From contig PS015222.1 of assembly GCA_048213135.1 (NCBI GenBank), positions 1 through 64,000 of the forward strand: a DNA stretch of 64,000 nucleotides. The letters are read 5' to 3'. Source of the stretch: Reclinomonas americana ATCC 50394. Taxonomy: Eukaryota; Jakobida; Jakobea; Jakobida. Both the position numbers and the translations under genes were made by a program. The notes under the pieces are model-generated. The model was not told the origin of the DNA. It worked only from the letters and a program-made list of their open reading frames with translations, and ran no database searches. Position 1 is the first letter of the stretch. Every line of letters begins with the position of its first letter. Positions 1 through 12,758 of this stretch are shown piece after piece.

Positions 1-11
1 TCAACAGAGCA

Positions 12-228
12 GCATCACATCGCAGCGCAACATGGATCGTCGATACGACGCCCGCGCGATCGACTTGGTCCTCCTGCGCCCGCCTCCTCCTCATCGCGTT
101 GTCGCGACTGTCGTACTCTGCGTCGCACAGCTGCCGACGAGGGCGTCTCCACGTGCCCATTCGGCATCGTGATGCGCACGTGATGAGCGGCCGGCAGTGA
201 TACCGTTGTCTGTTGAATAACACATGTG

Positions 229-261
<33 letters not shown>

Positions 262-785
262 TGTGTGTGTGAGAGAGAGAAGGCCTCTGCCACCACTTGC
301 ACACACTTACGGCGGGGTGCATGCGTGTCTCTCTCTCACTCTCTTTGTGTGCGCTTGCTCACCACGACAGGCGGTGGCGTGACGGCCTCATCAACCACCT
401 CCGATTCCTCGTCGTGTGCTGTGCGTGCGTGCGTGAGTGAGCGAGAGAGAGAGAGAGTGCGCGTGTGTGTGACGATCGCAATGACCATGGCAGGGGCGCG
501 CACACACACACAACGCGCTGCAATGATAAAAGAGCACCATGCATGCCTCCATTATTCTCTCGCATGGGCGACGAGGCAGGGACGGAGGAGGCTGTTCATC
601 ATCATCATTGCAAAGTGCTCACCTTGCGATGCTGGTGATAATGGCGGTGGTGCCTGCTCTGGTGCAGACATTACCCCTCCCGACGACTCCCCAAAGTGCG
701 ACGACGCCTGAGTGGCGCAAGAATAGAACAAAAGAAGTGCCAGCAGGACTTGCGCGCGTTTACTCACGTAAGTCACGCATATCAT
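12..785 (-). CDS. Small hypothetical protein, four exons
   Basis: I do not recognise this protein. Four minus-strand exons (768-785, 623-707, 363-418, 12-209) join with agreeing phases into about 118 residues ending in a TGA at 12-14. The introns have GTGAGT or GTGAGC donors, and the first has a pyrimidine-rich stretch before its CAG. The product has a Ser/Pro-rich start (APPPLSPASQ), an acidic middle (HDEESEVVDEA), a basic-acidic tail (RRRVRQSRQRDEEE) and ends in CCAAM. No signal peptide or membrane span is visible. The introns are GA/GT-rich. The six-residue first exon is the weakest part of the model. The gene sits tail to head with COX6A on the same strand. Confidence 0.45.
229..260. repeat. 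(GA)n simple repeat
   Basis: A nearly pure GA run lies inside an intron of the small minus-strand gene. Similar GA, CT, CA and GT runs recur in introns throughout the window. Confidence 0.8.
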
Positions 786-926
786 TCACCGCCATCACCC
801 GTCATCCATCCATCACTCAACAAGTGCTTCTCCCTCCCGCGTGCATGCGCCTGTCGCCATCAACAACAACGACAACAAAGAACAAAGAACGTAGAGGAAC
901 GTCACTCGACGAGAAATACGAGTGTT

Positions 927-1637
927 TTAGTGGTGCTCCTCCTTGCCGCACTGTATAACAAGTAAGCAACCCACTCATTGGAGGGCATGTAGCTCTCTCT
1001 CTCTCTCTTGCTGGGACGCAACGTCAGGCTGGAAGAGAGTGCAGTCCTTGTTGGCCCAGGGGAAGGGCTTGTGGGACACCGTGGCCTGCTTGTGGAACGT
1101 CTTGTAGGCGAACGGCTTCTGCTCGTGGTGGTGGCTGTGGTCACTGTGGAGCACACCAGGCAAAAAGAGACACGGGGAGGGAGAGCGTGAGAGAGTGATG
1201 CGCCATCTCGATGCCCCGTCTCCCTCTCCCTCTCTGTGCGTGCGTGCGTGTGTGTGTGCACAAGTGGAGCGTGTTACGCAACCCGCCAAAGAGCACCACC
1301 GCGCCCTGTGCAACAACACAGAATCAGTTTCATCACAAGTTGCATTTCTCTCTCTCTCTCTTGTATGTCGACGCAACAAACACGGGCACGGCGACCATGC
1401 CGGCGTAGCTGACCAGCCGCCAGGTGTTGGTCGAGTTGCCGTGGCCACCAGCACCTACCACACACAAAGTGTGAGAAAAGAGAGATACGCTCAAGATGCA
1501 AGATGCGGTCGACAGTTAACATGACACTCACACACACACACAGAGGAAGGAGTGTGCATTCACACAGGCACACAGACAGAGGAGACGCAACTCGATGACA
1601 TTGCGCGTCGCGCACCACGAACGAAAGCGCCTGACAT
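927..1637 (-). CDS. COX6A: Cytochrome c oxidase subunit 6A
   Basis: This is a small nuclear-encoded subunit of complex IV in the mitochondrial inner membrane. Exons 1592-1637, 1373-1454, 1023-1143 and 927-950 give about 90 residues, the usual size. The start MSGAFVRGARRAMSS looks like a mitochondrial presequence. The following region STNTWRLVSYAGMVAVPV matches the single membrane span of the family, and the intermembrane part carries the hallmark HKPFPWANKDCTLFQPD, ending in GKEEHH. The three donors are GTTGCG, GTCGAC and GTTGCG, all non-consensus, yet the frame and family match hold across them. The second junction leaves the loop after the membrane span a few residues shorter than in animals, so that boundary is less certain. 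Confidence 0.85.
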
Positions 1638-1839
1638 TGTCTTTGTGAAGAAGTGTTTGTATGAATGGGGGTCACCGTGACCAGGCAGTGGAATGAAATC
1701 GCGCGACGGCAACCCAAGATCAAAAAAAATCCTTCTTTCGCACACTCTCGCTCGGTTGCTCTTTACCACGGTCTGCGCGCACGAGTGTGTGTGTGAGTGA
1801 GTGAGAGAGAGAAAGAGAGAAAGAGCACAGCAGAGAAAG
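1638..1839. promoter_or_regulatory. Divergent intergenic region COX6A / kinase
   Basis: About 200 nt separate the start codons of COX6A (minus) and the large kinase gene (plus), so both promoters must lie here. The kinase side is GA-rich. I see no TATA box. Confidence 0.4.
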
Positions 1840-4800
1840 ATGAGTGGAGCTCCCACAGAATCAAAAGCAGCTGACGCATCGTCACCACCACCTCCACGGC
1901 GTCCACTGAGAAGAAGACCCGGTGCTGGTAGTGGCCAACAACAGCAGCAGCAAGCGGCCGACGGCGACGACGAGTACGACAGCGATGATGACCGCACACA
2001 GCGGGAGATACTCGAGGAGTTGGCCGCACAACTCAGTCGCGGCAGCCGTCGTGGACTCGCCGCCAGTGACAGTGGCATTGGTGACGAGGATGACGAGGAT
2101 GAGGAGGTGTATGACCCGCATGCAGGCGACGACGCACTCACACGCAGGCAACGCGCGGCGGCCGCGGCCGCAGCACTGGCGGCGTTTGGTGGGGTTGGCT
2201 CGTTGGGCGCGGCCGGGAGTGAGCTGCTCTCGGTCGACGAGTCGTGGCTGCGTGGTCTCTCCATGTCGCTGCCGACGCAGTTGTGTGAGCAAGGTGTGTG
2301 TGTTTGCCCTTGCCCCCTTTCGCGCCATGTCGCCTCTCTCTCTCTCCACTGCTCTCACACGCCAGCGCGCAGTGCTGTTGCGTGGGCGACGTGCGTCGGC
2401 GGTGTATCACACGGCGACGCACAACTCGCCGACGACGCTGTCGGGTGTGGCGGCGAGGAATCGTGAGAGTGCGGGTGTGCTGCATCACTCTGATTTGCCG
2501 TACTTTGGCGACGATGATCAGCGCGTGGCTGGTGGTGCTGGTGGTGGTGCGGGCGATGGCAGTGCAGGTGGTGATGGGCGGTTGATGGGCGCGCTGGGCA
2601 GTGGTGGGAGTGTGGGCGCCGGTGGCTACGGCGGCGGAAGTGATACGTCATCGCAGACGGGAACGGCGCTGGCTGGCACGTCGCCGCCACCCGTGCCGGA
2701 GCCTCTAACGCGTGCCGAGCGGTGCGTCTGTGTGTATGTGTGTGGACAAGCGGAGGGGAGAGGAGCCCTGGATTCATTCCTTCTGGTACTCATCGCTGTT
2801 GTTGTTCCGCAGCGATCGATCGCTGGGCATTCTGTTGAGCATTCCTGCGGAGGACTTTACGCCACCGCGACGCAGTGGTGATCGCCGTCGGGGACTGCTC
2901 AGCGGCGGTGTTGGCGGTGGCGGCGGTGGCGGTGGCGGCGATGATTCTCCCGAGCCTGCGGATGCGACGCACTCGTCCTTGTCGCCGTCACGTCGCATTG
3001 GGCGGGCATCGTCGGCGTCACCGTCGGCCTCGCCGGTGCGATCGTCACCCAAGCACGGTGCAGGAACACCGGCGTCTCCCAAAAAGGGCACACCGGAGGG
3101 AGTCGGTGGTGCTGCGGCGACGGTTCGTCTTCTCAGTCCGGCGGCATTGACACGCGTCCCCGCCCCCGCGATGTGCATGTGACTCATTTTTCTCGCACTG
3201 CGCCACAGATTGGTGTATTCGAGGCTAGTGCACTGGTCGGGCACACATTTCCTGTCACGCCAGCACCCAAGACACGCCGTGCCATGCCCACGCCGGCGGG
3301 GAGGTCGACACTCTTTGATCGGAGGTATGAGCAAATCATCTGTGTATTTTCCTCGTCGTCCTTCTCATCCAGGAGTGGCAGAGTACGCAACGCGGGCACA
3401 GCCGGCACCGAGACAGTAGACGCGCTGGAGCGACGATTGGCCACACTGAAGCAGCAGACGGACGAGGACATTCGCGTGTTCTTGCACGACATTGAGGGAT
3501 TCGAGACCAAGGCGTGCACGAGTGAGGGCCAGATTCGTGGCATCCGACTGTTGAAGGAGAAGTCGCAGTTGATTCTCGACACGCCTGTGCAAGAGTTGCG
3601 CAATGGCGAGCGGTTACGCAAGCTCATTGAGGAGATTGAGAATGTGGAGGAGGACAAGTCGTACGTCAATGGCGACGAAGTGAGCAACATTCTGCGCAAA
3701 TATGCGCGCAAGCTCATGTTCCTCCTGTCGCGCATCACTCGCCTGACGGCCTACCTGGTGCGTTGTTGGCTATCTTTCGCCCAGTGCGTGTGTCGCTGTG
3801 ACTCACTCGCTTGCGTCTCCCGTAGACGGAGAACGTGCCGGCCAGCGGCACGCCAGTCGGCACAAAAAACGGAACTACGTCGTCTCGCAGCAAGATGCGC
3901 AAGCAGAATACGTTTGTTGGGTTGCCTGGTGGGCCTCCACACCCGCCGAACAGTCCAACATCGCGAGCGCGGCGTGGGAGTGGCATTCGACGCAACCCGA
4001 CCATGGGCGAGCTGGCGGATCCTCTCACGGAAATCAGCGGCCATTTGGATGTGCAGGTGGCCGACCGCGTCGCCGAGGAATCGGGGTTCAAGCCGCAGCA
4101 TCTATCGCCTCCGAAAGCCTCGGGTGCCACCGATCGAATGGCGGTGTCGGCGGAAGGGGTGCGCCGTCGCCAGCGATGTCGTCATTTTTGCACCTCCCCC
4201 TCGGCTCATACTCTCCCCCACGCAGACACCGGCAACCACACCGAGTCAAACGCCTCCCAAGTCGCCACACTTGCTCTCCAGGAAATCCCCGCCACCTGCC
4301 GCCGACCACGGAGCGGCCTCGCTTGAACCACTGACTCCCTCGACGATTTTCATTCCGCCGCCACCGGCCTCGGTCCACAGATTATCCGTCACCACCGCAC
4401 CGGCGACCACTACCACCACCACGACGACAACGACAACAACGCCGGCAGCAGCAGCAGCAGATTCGGCGACACCATCAACACCTCCCGCGCTGGCGGTGTC
4501 AACGCCATTCACTCCCGTGCCAAGAGGTTCAGGTCCCCTGCAGATCTCATTAACTCGAGCGAGTGGTGGCGATGGAGGTAGCGAAGGAGGCAGGGGTCCG
4601 GGCGATGGCGGTAGCTCGGCACTCGACGCTTCGGCCGTCACATTGGATTTCACGCCGCCGAGTCAGACTGACCGTCCACAGACGCCACCGCCATTATCGC
4701 CGATTGACGTGGCGTTGCATGAGCGAATGCCGACGGCCACTGGAAGCGATGAAACGGTATCGCCGTCGGATGCCACATCGCCCAACACACCCAGCGACGT

Positions 4801-7800
4801 GTTGTCGCCGGCTTCGCCTCCCGAGAGTGTATCGTCGGTGGGCGGCTCGGCGAAAAAGGTGACGCACACGCACGCACACACACACAGAGGTTGGAAACCC
4901 TGTTGATCATTATTTTTTGCTGACACATTGTGTTGGTCATTTTCGTGATGATGCCAGGGTACTTGGTTGACTCGCGTATTCGCCAAATTGGGCCTGCGGT
5001 CCAAGAACACAGATGACGCCAGCGGCAGCGGCTCGGCCACTCCCTCTGCCGCCGCACCGCAGGCTGGCCGCGCAGCCGCCGACACGCCAGCCAGTTCCAG
5101 GGGGATGCACACGCCGGCCTCTGCCTCGAGTGCCGTCGTGCCGCTTGGTTCGCCCGGTCAGGTGCTCTCGTCGCCGGAGAGTGACGGACTCGGACGCAGT
5201 ACCGTGTTCACACCGGATAGCATGGCCTCAGTGCCGCCGCTCTCGCCGACAGGCGAGCTGAGTGGCACCGGGCAGTATCGCGGACGTCTTCTCGCGGGGA
5301 ATGATGATGATGATGACGACGACAGCAGCAGTGCTGCGCACCAGGTACATTGCCGTGTCGTGCGTGACTCCAGGTGGTTCCACACAAGCTGACTCGAAGA
5401 AAACAAATGTGAACAGGCTGCGCTGGAACCGCTGCACCCGATCGCTCTGCAAGTTGGTGGCGTGCCACCTCAGCCAATGTCTACTGGATCTATCGATTCA
5501 GCAGGTGTGTATCATTCTCTCTCGCCCATTGCGGTGACTTTGCCACCCGCATCATTCATTGACACCTGCACGCAGATGGGTCAAGTCCCACAGTCCCGCC
5601 ACTTTATCACAATCGCCCGCGCACAGCTGTCGGCAGCTACACGTATTCACCACCGACGAGCGCGCGATCAGCACCTCCACTTATTCGACGCCACTCGGAC
5701 TTGCCGGCTCCGACGCCGCAGAGTCCGGTGGCACTCGATCTCTTGTGCCGCATCTGCGAGGAGGTGGTGCCAGTGGACATGCTGGAGGAGCATTCGCGCC
5801 ATTGCACCAAGTTCAGCAACAGTGGTGTCAAGGCATCGAGCTGCGACGAGAGATTACGCAAGGTGTGGCGAAGAGAAAGTGTGTGGGCGTGTTGAGTGTG
5901 CGGGCGACGTGCTCATCTCCGCCGCAGCTGGCACGAGCGTTGCGCAAGAAGATGCCGCAGGGAGCCGAGAACTGGGTACGTACTCTTCTCCCGTGCGCAT
6001 CACCACCCCTTATTTCACTCATCTGTGTCTGTTGCAGGACGAGGCCACGGTGAATGCTTGTGAGGATGCGGACATTCCGGTGATGCGAAACTTGTACCTG
6101 CTGGCCATGCAGTTGAGTGTGCTGTCGCCCTACTTCCATTGATCTTTTCACATCGCTCACCACATTTCGTTTGTCGGCACACAGCGTCTTGAAGCTGAAC
6201 TGTGGCCCGTACGAGTCGCCCGTGGCTTGCCAGACGCTCTTCTCACACATTAGCCATCTCATTCAAGTGCGTACTCTCCTCGATTCTCGCCATTACGAGC
6301 TGTCTGTCACTCACCCTCCCCCACACAGGAGAGTGCACCACACATCAACGAAAACCTCATGGTGTTTGCGCGGCGTATCGAGAGTGTGGTGGCTGACAAG
6401 CTGGCGGCACTCAAGGATGGTGCCGCGTCGGCTGCCGGTCGTTACATGTCGACTGTGGCGGGATCGAGGACGCACTCGCGTCGCAACTCGTCGTCGTCAC
6501 TGGACCAGTTCCAACCGGATTCAGTTGCGACGCGCAGAGCTTTTTGCTTTATTTGCCTATTGCGTTGCTCACACATGGTAATGCTTTGTGCTAGTTACAG
6601 CTTGGCCTGATGCCTCCCAGTCCGAATCCCGAGCTCGGAAGGAAGAGCATGGACTCGATGTCGCCGCGTGTGCCTCGAGGACGCGAAGAGATTGACTCAC
6701 CGGTGAGTGCCAATTGATTGATGTTTGTCGTTTTGTCTGTCGCCCTGATCACTTCTCACTGATAATGACATGATTGGTGGCGTCAGCTGTCGAGCCGAAG
6801 TCAAGAGCACCCGCACATCTCGCTGGACTCGAATCCATTCGGGATTGGTGTTACGGGTGCCGGTTCTGGGTCGGATTACAACTCGCCACGCCTGCCGGGC
6901 TCGTCGGACTCGCCGCAGTTGTTTGGCTCCGAGGCGCAGTCGCCCAACATGCACGGCGATCACACGTACCACATGTCTGGCCAGTCGCACTCGCCCTTTG
7001 CGCACGACTTTGTTGGCGACGACACGTTCTGTTGCGTAGAGGAAGGCATGTCACAGAACAGAAGTTCCTCGCTTACCGATCGAGTGTCGCAGCGTCCAAC
7101 ATGAGTACCCCGCGACGATTCGAGGAGAGCGAGGATGCGAGCTTCCTGTCGGAGCCGAATACCCCGCGCCTGTTGTCAAGGGTGAGTTGGGACGGCGGTG
7201 CTATCCTTTCTCTCCCCACTGGTGGGTGGCTGGCTCACCTCGTGGCGCTCACACAGCCCAAGTCGCGTGGCATGTCGATTCGCGACTTCCGTGTCATCAA
7301 GTGCATCTCTCGAGGTGCATTTGGGCGCGTGTTCCTGGCGCGCAAGCTCTCGACTGGCGACCTGTACGCCATCAAGGTGCTGCGCAAGGACGAAATGGTG
7401 CGGCGGAAGCAGGTGAAGCGCGTGCTGGCCGAGCGCGATGTGCTGGCACAGACCAGCAACCCGTTCCTCGTGCGCTTCTACTACTCGTTCCAGGGCAAGG
7501 TGAAGCACAAAAAAAGATAGCTTTTGTGTGTGTGTGTGTGTGTGTGTGGCGTGTTGTGATGATGCTGACTCGCAACCCGCTTGCATCGCAGAAACATTTG
7601 TATCTGGTGATGGAGTTCCTCAACGGCGGTGACTTGTTCGCGCTGCTACAGCGTTTCGGCGAGTTCCCCGAAAACATGGCACGGCAGTACATTGCCGAAG
7701 TCGTGTTGGCTCTCGAGTATCTGCATTCGCACGACATTTTGCACCGGTGTGTTTTTGTGTGTGAAACGAAAGAAAAAATATGTCAGTGGCCTCGCACTCA

Positions 7801-10800
7801 TTGATTGTTTGTCCCACCGCAGTGACATCAAGCCGGATAACATGCTGATCACAACCGATGGGCACGTGAAGCTGTCTGACTTTGGCCTCGCTCGTGCCGG
7901 CCTTGTTGACGGTGACGTACTGCATTATCACTGGTACTCACCGTCTTATAACTGAACCCATCTTTGTGTGCATCTGTGTATCAACCACACAGACCCGTTC
8001 ATGGACGAGACGGTGGACATGACTGGCAAGTCGCCGATGCGCCCACCGCCGTCGGCCATGTCGCCAACTGGTGAAAAAGAGGGTCGACGCGAGCGTCTCG
8101 GCAGCGCGTGCGGCAGTCCGGATTATATGAGTCCCGAGGTGCTGCTCGGCCTCGAACAGAGTTGCGTGCTTTTGCTGGGCTCCATCGTGTATGTTGTGCA
8201 CGGCGGCGGCGAACTCATGCACGACGCAGGTGCCGCGATCGATTGGTGGTCGGTTGGCGTCTGTCTGTTCGAGTTCCTCACCGGCTGCCCACCCTTCAAC
8301 GACGCCACGCCCGAGGCAATCTTTGACAACATTCTCTCACTGAGTTGAGCCACCGACGTGCACTCTATTGCACTCTACGTGCGCGATTGTGCTCACTTCA
8401 CCCTGCCGTAGACATTCCGTGGGACGATCTGCCGGAGGATGTGTCGGAGGATGCACGCGACTTGATCAAGCAATTCTTGCGTCGTGATCCCAATCGTCGA
8501 CTTGGAGCGCATGGTGAGTGTGTGATAAGGACTCTCTAGTTGCCTTCTCCCGCCGCATCCTCACGGCATTGTCATCGCGTGTCGCAGGTGCTGCTGAAAT
8601 CAAGGCACACCCGTTCTTTGCGACCATTGACTGGGAGAACATTCATCGTCAGCGAGCCGAGTATGTGCCCGAGACTGGTGACGACGAGGACACGTCGCTG
8701 TTCGAAGGTGTGAACCCGCAGTCGCGCAATGATGCTGTGCGTGTCGCCCTCACTCATCACCACTCGTGCAGAGAGACACGCTGTGTATCCCATCAAATCC
8801 GACGTCATTTCCGACGACGACGAGTCCTCGAGCTCGGACTCCAGCACCAAGGAGGAGCGCAGTGCAGCCGCCGACGCAGAAACAGTGCGTGAGCTTTCTT
8901 TTGCGTATTCACCCCTTCTCCCGCAAGCTCACTGGCTCGCCTTTATCGAGCAGGTCGATTCGGACGACAGTGATGCCGACGAATTCCTGGGCTTCAACAT
9001 CACGAACGCCACCAACTTGGCAAAGCTCACCTCCGAACAGGCTCCGGCATACAGCAGTGTGGCCGCAACCATGGTCGACAGCACCGGCTCGTCGGGCATG
9101 ACGCCGGGTGGGTCGCCGCACATGGGCGGCACGCTGAGTGACCGCGGCGTCACGCCTGAATCGTTGTCACTGGACCAGGTGCGGCGTGCCCCCACCCCTA
9201 TTCTCCATTGCTTCTTCTCACTATTTTTTGTGACTGGCTGTAGGTCACAATGACACCGAGCACGCATCTGGATGTGTGCTACACGAGTGACAGCGAGGCA
9301 GCCGACAGCAGTGAGCACAGTTCGCGTGAAGTTGTNNNNNNNNNNNNNNNNNNNNNNNNNNNNNNNNNNNNNNNNNNNNNNNNNNNNNNNNNNNNNNNNN
9401 NNNNNNNNNNNNNNNNNNNNNNNNNNNNNNNNNNNNNNNNNNNNNNNNNNNNNNNNNNNNNNNNNNNNNNNNNNNNNNNNNNNNNNNNNNNNNNNNNNNN
9501 NNNNNNNNNNNNNNNNNNNNNNNNNNNNNNNNNNNNNNNNNNNNNNNNNNNNNNNNNNNNNNNNNNNNNNNNNNNNNNNNNNNNNNNNNNNNNNNNNNNN
9601 NNNNNNNNNNNNNNNNNNNNNNNNNNNNNNNNNNNNNNNNNNNNNNNNNNNNNNNNNNNNNNNNNNNNNNNNNNNNNNNNNNNNNNNNNNNNNNNNNNNN
9701 NNNNNNNNNNNNNNNNNNNNNNNNNNNNNNNNNNNNNNNNNNNNNNNNNNNNNNNNNNNNNNNNNNNNNNNNNNNNNNNNNNNNNNNNNNNNNNNNNNNN
9801 NNNNNNNNNNNNNNNNNNNNNNNNNNNNNNNNNNNNNNNNNNNNNNNNNNNNNNNNNNNNNNNNNNNNNNNNNNNNNNNNNNNNNNNNNNNNNNNNNNNN
9901 NNNNNNNNNNNNNNNNNNNNNNNNNNNNNNNNNNNNNNNNNNNNNNNNNNNNNNNNNNNNNNNNNNNNNNNNNNNNNNNNNNNNNNNNNNNNNNNNNNNN
10001 NNNNCAATGTGGTGATGCCGCAGATGCAGAGCTCACGGCACGCATCGACTGTTGGTCCATTTGTCGGTGGCTCGTTTGTGTCCACGGGTCACAATCAGCA
10101 GCACTTCCACCAGCAGAATCTGCCGCCCGGTGCGCGCATGCCTCTGCATGCACGGCGCAAGCAGCAACAGCAACAGCAAGTGCACTCGGCTCACTCGCAT
10201 CACGCGTCGACCGGCAGCAGCACCGCCCCATTCAGTGCCGTCGTGTCGCGTGGGCAGTCGTCGCCCAACATTGCCGCCACCGTGGATCCGGCACTGTTGG
10301 TGAACCGCGGCAACATTTGGCTGCGCCACAACACCAATCCCGACGGCCTGTACCCGATGGAGGACGGCGATGTGAGTTCACCGCTCTCCTCCTCCTCCTC
10401 GTCGTCGCGGCCTCGCTCGTCGTCGCTGCCGCAGGGCACGGTGTCGCCACCGGCGGCGCTCATTGGTGCACACATTGAGCCGCTGAGTCGGGAGCTGTGT
10501 GGCGATGCGTATTCGCCAGAGCCGGCGTTCTCCGACCCCGGTGACGACGACCACTCGAGCGATGCGCTCGATTCCAGTGCCCTCACCGGCAGCTTCGCGG
10601 CGAGCACGCCAGCCGGTGCCGATTTGTCAATAGGCAGCGCCTCTGCTGGTGTATCCGGCGGTGGCGCCGGCTTGTCGGGTTCGCTGAGTGTGGGAGGCAC
10701 CACTGGTGCAGCCGGTGGTGGTGGTGGTGGTGGTAGTGGACTGGACTCGAGCTTGTCGTGCAACAGCACGGCGTCGAGGTGCGTAGTTGGTTTACTTGTC

Positions 10801-11393
10801 ATGCATGCATAGGCGGGGCCAAACAATGTGAGAATTCACACCGTGTACCTGCAGCTTTGGCGACGATCTCAGCAGCCCAGCATCGATGGGACTCGTTGGT
10901 TCGCCGCGTGCACTTGTCGGACCACCGCCTCCTCCGCGACGGCCGTCTCCACGAGGGTCGCTGATGGTTCCCATCAAACACTCANNNNNNNNNNNNNNNN
11001 NNNNCTTCGTCGTCGGCACATCAACAACAACAACAACCGCAGCAGCCGCAACAGCAGCAGCAGCAGCATCCTGCAGCACATCCGTCTCGATCGGAACCGA
11101 TTCTGCGTGACGTGCTGATGGGCGACGACGATTTGGACGACGACGAAACCACGGGCGACGACGACACTCCGGACCAGGTGCAGATCCTGTCGGATCGTCG
11201 ATTCTCACCGCAATTCGGTCGTCCGCGTCGCGCCGAATCCGATCCCACCGTGCCTCATCGACAGCTGGTGGTGCCCCCACTTCCCAAGCCTCCCTCCGCG
11301 CCCAAATCCCCAGAGATGCCGTCGGCAGCGACAGCGGCACGCGCTGCGCCAGCCCCGAGTGGTACCGGCGGCGGCGATCGCTCATCACGATAG
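1840..11393 (+). CDS. Giant AGC-family kinase, IREH1/Rim15/MAST type
   Basis: This is a Ser/Thr kinase of the group containing plant IRE/IREH1, fungal Rim15 and animal MAST. The model has roughly two dozen exons from ATG 1840 to TAG 11393. The long N-terminus is Ser/Pro/Gly-rich with acidic patches. Near 5740-5860 is a C-x2-C...H...C finger ([18 protein letters not shown]), typical of IREH1. The kinase domain spans about 7260-8690: glycine loop [14 protein letters not shown], lysine YAIKVLRK, catalytic HRDIKPDN (split by an intron after HR), DFG in [21 protein letters not shown], then [12 protein letters not shown]. The AGC tail follows ([35 protein letters not shown]). A gap at 9336-10004 and another at 10985-11004 interrupt the C-terminal region, which is low-complexity with poly-Gln and poly-Gly. 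I see no PDZ domain, but the gap could hide one. Two donors in the model are GTTGCG. Confidence 0.88.
9336..10004. other. Assembly gap inside the kinase gene
   Basis: There are 669 undetermined bases between the AGC tail and the low-complexity C-terminus of the kinase. Coding sequence is probably missing here. Confidence 0.99.
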
Positions 11394-11690
11394 GGCGTGG
11401 TGGTGTATCATTATTGTTGCTTGATTTTTTGTTCTGCATGTATTCTGTTTAACGTCCCTAATCTCTCTCTTCTCTCTCTCTGTTCTCTCTCCATTTGTAT
11501 CCTGTTTCGCAATACTTTCGTCTTTTCTTTATATACGTGAATCGTATTTTTCTTTATGCAGGTGTGTGCGTGTGTGTGCGTGTGCAGCGTGAAGGAATGA
11601 AATTACCGCTTGTGCACTGTGTATGTACTAGGCGGGCGCTCGACACACGACCAATGTGTGCTATGCAATTGAAACAACAGTCAGACAGAT
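11394..11690. other. 3' intergenic region, no gene seen
   Basis: This is convergent 3' sequence between the kinase stop and the RCC1 gene stop. It is T/CT-rich and I see no coding feature in it. Confidence 0.6.
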
Positions 11691-12480
11691 TCACGGCAAA
11701 GACGACAGCGGTGCGACGGACGCAACATGGAGACCGCACGATACCGATTCGACAAACATTTCGCCCAGTCCACTCACTACAATGCACAGTGAGGCGCAGC
11801 GATGCAACCCAAACTGCATGGCACATAACGTACCGAGGGTGGGATTGTACTGGTCAAAGAGATTGCCGAGACCGAGCTGGAAATGACCGCCGTGGCCCCA
11901 CATCCACAGCTCGCCCGAGGCTGCATTCCAGTGGCGCGGCATCAGTGGCAGTAACGAGTGAGACAAGAGAGAGAAACAGCGTCGCGTAACTGGTCGTGGC
12001 GCCGGCGTGAGCTAAACCTAGCGACAAGCTGGCCACTCGTCTCTCCGCACCACGCAGTTCGTCAATTGACAGCGGTATCTGTCACAACACAAAGGAGAGA
12101 CAGTCGGCGATCTATTTGGGGTGATGTGTGGCGATCAACGCGCTGCTGACCCTCTGCACGGTGATACCGCTGCCGAGTCCCAGTTTTCCGTGGTCACCTT
12201 GGCCCCACGAGATGACTCCTTGCGTGTCTGCGAGTGCNNNNNNNNNNNNNNNNNNNNNNNNNNNNNNNNNNNNNNNNNNNNNNNNNNNNNNNNNNNNNNN
12301 NNNNNNNNNNNNNNNNNNNNNNNNNNNNNNNNNNNNNNNNNNNNNNNNNNNNNNNNNNNNNNNNNNNNNNNNNNNNNNNNNNNNNNNNNNNNNNNNNNNN
12401 NNNNNNNNNNNNNNNNNNNNNNNNNNNNNNNNNNNNNNNNNNNNNNNNNNNNNNNNNNNNNNNNNNNNNAGGTACGTTTC

Positions 12481-12517
<37 letters not shown>

Positions 12518-12751
12518 GCACGCGCAGAGAGCACTGACCACGACAAGACGAGTCGCGAAGACGAAGGATTCTTTGTCGCATGTTTGTGCTGTTGCTCCTG
12601 GTGGTGGTGGTGGTGGTGACTGAGAAGACGCGACTGTAGCACCCACGAGTGTCGCAGAGGCGTCACTAAAGCCAAGGAAGACCGCACTGCTCTCCGTGCA
12701 AACATCTTCCGTTGTTGATTGTGTCCTGTGCCCTCCGTTCACTTCAAACAT
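11691..12751 (-). CDS. RCC1-repeat (beta-propeller) protein, partial
   Basis: The readable exons encode RCC1-type blades. One reads VISWGQGDHGKLGLGSG (about 12138-12220), the next exon IPLSIDELRGAERRVASLSL (about 11990-12075), then GELWMWGHGGHFQLGLGN (about 11847-11940), and the last VESVSCGLHVASVA, ending at 11691. Splicing these in order reproduces the G-x-L-x-x-W-G and V-x-x-V-x-x-G spacing of RCC1 repeats. A gap at 12238-12469 removes several blades. The likely first exon starts MFEVNGGHRTQS at 12751; an alternative in another frame is MFARRAVRSS at 12705. Proteins of this family range from Ran exchange factors to scaffolds, and the part visible does not say which this is. The start codon lies 7 nt from that of the homocysteine methyltransferase on the other strand. 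Confidence 0.75.
12238..12469. other. Assembly gap inside the RCC1 gene
   Basis: 232 undetermined bases; RCC1 blades are expected here. Confidence 0.99.
12481..12514. repeat. (TC)n simple repeat
   Basis: A TC run in an intron of the RCC1-repeat gene, immediately beside an assembly gap. Confidence 0.75.
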
Positions 12752-12758
12752 CGTATCG
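12752..12758. promoter_or_regulatory. Seven-nucleotide divergent start-codon spacer
   Basis: The proposed minus ATG (12749-12751) and plus ATG (12759-12761) are separated by 7 nt. The two transcripts would have to overlap at their 5' ends unless the minus-strand start is the alternative at 12705. Confidence 0.35.

Noticed and set aside
226-711. Plus-strand open frame rich in Arg-Glu repeats
   Set aside because: It comes from GA repeats and lies antisense to the better supported four-exon minus gene.
1489-1522. Alternative first exon of COX6A (MLTVDRILHLER)
   Set aside because: It splices in phase, but the exon at 1592-1637 gives a proper mitochondrial presequence ending RRAMSS, as in known COX6A.
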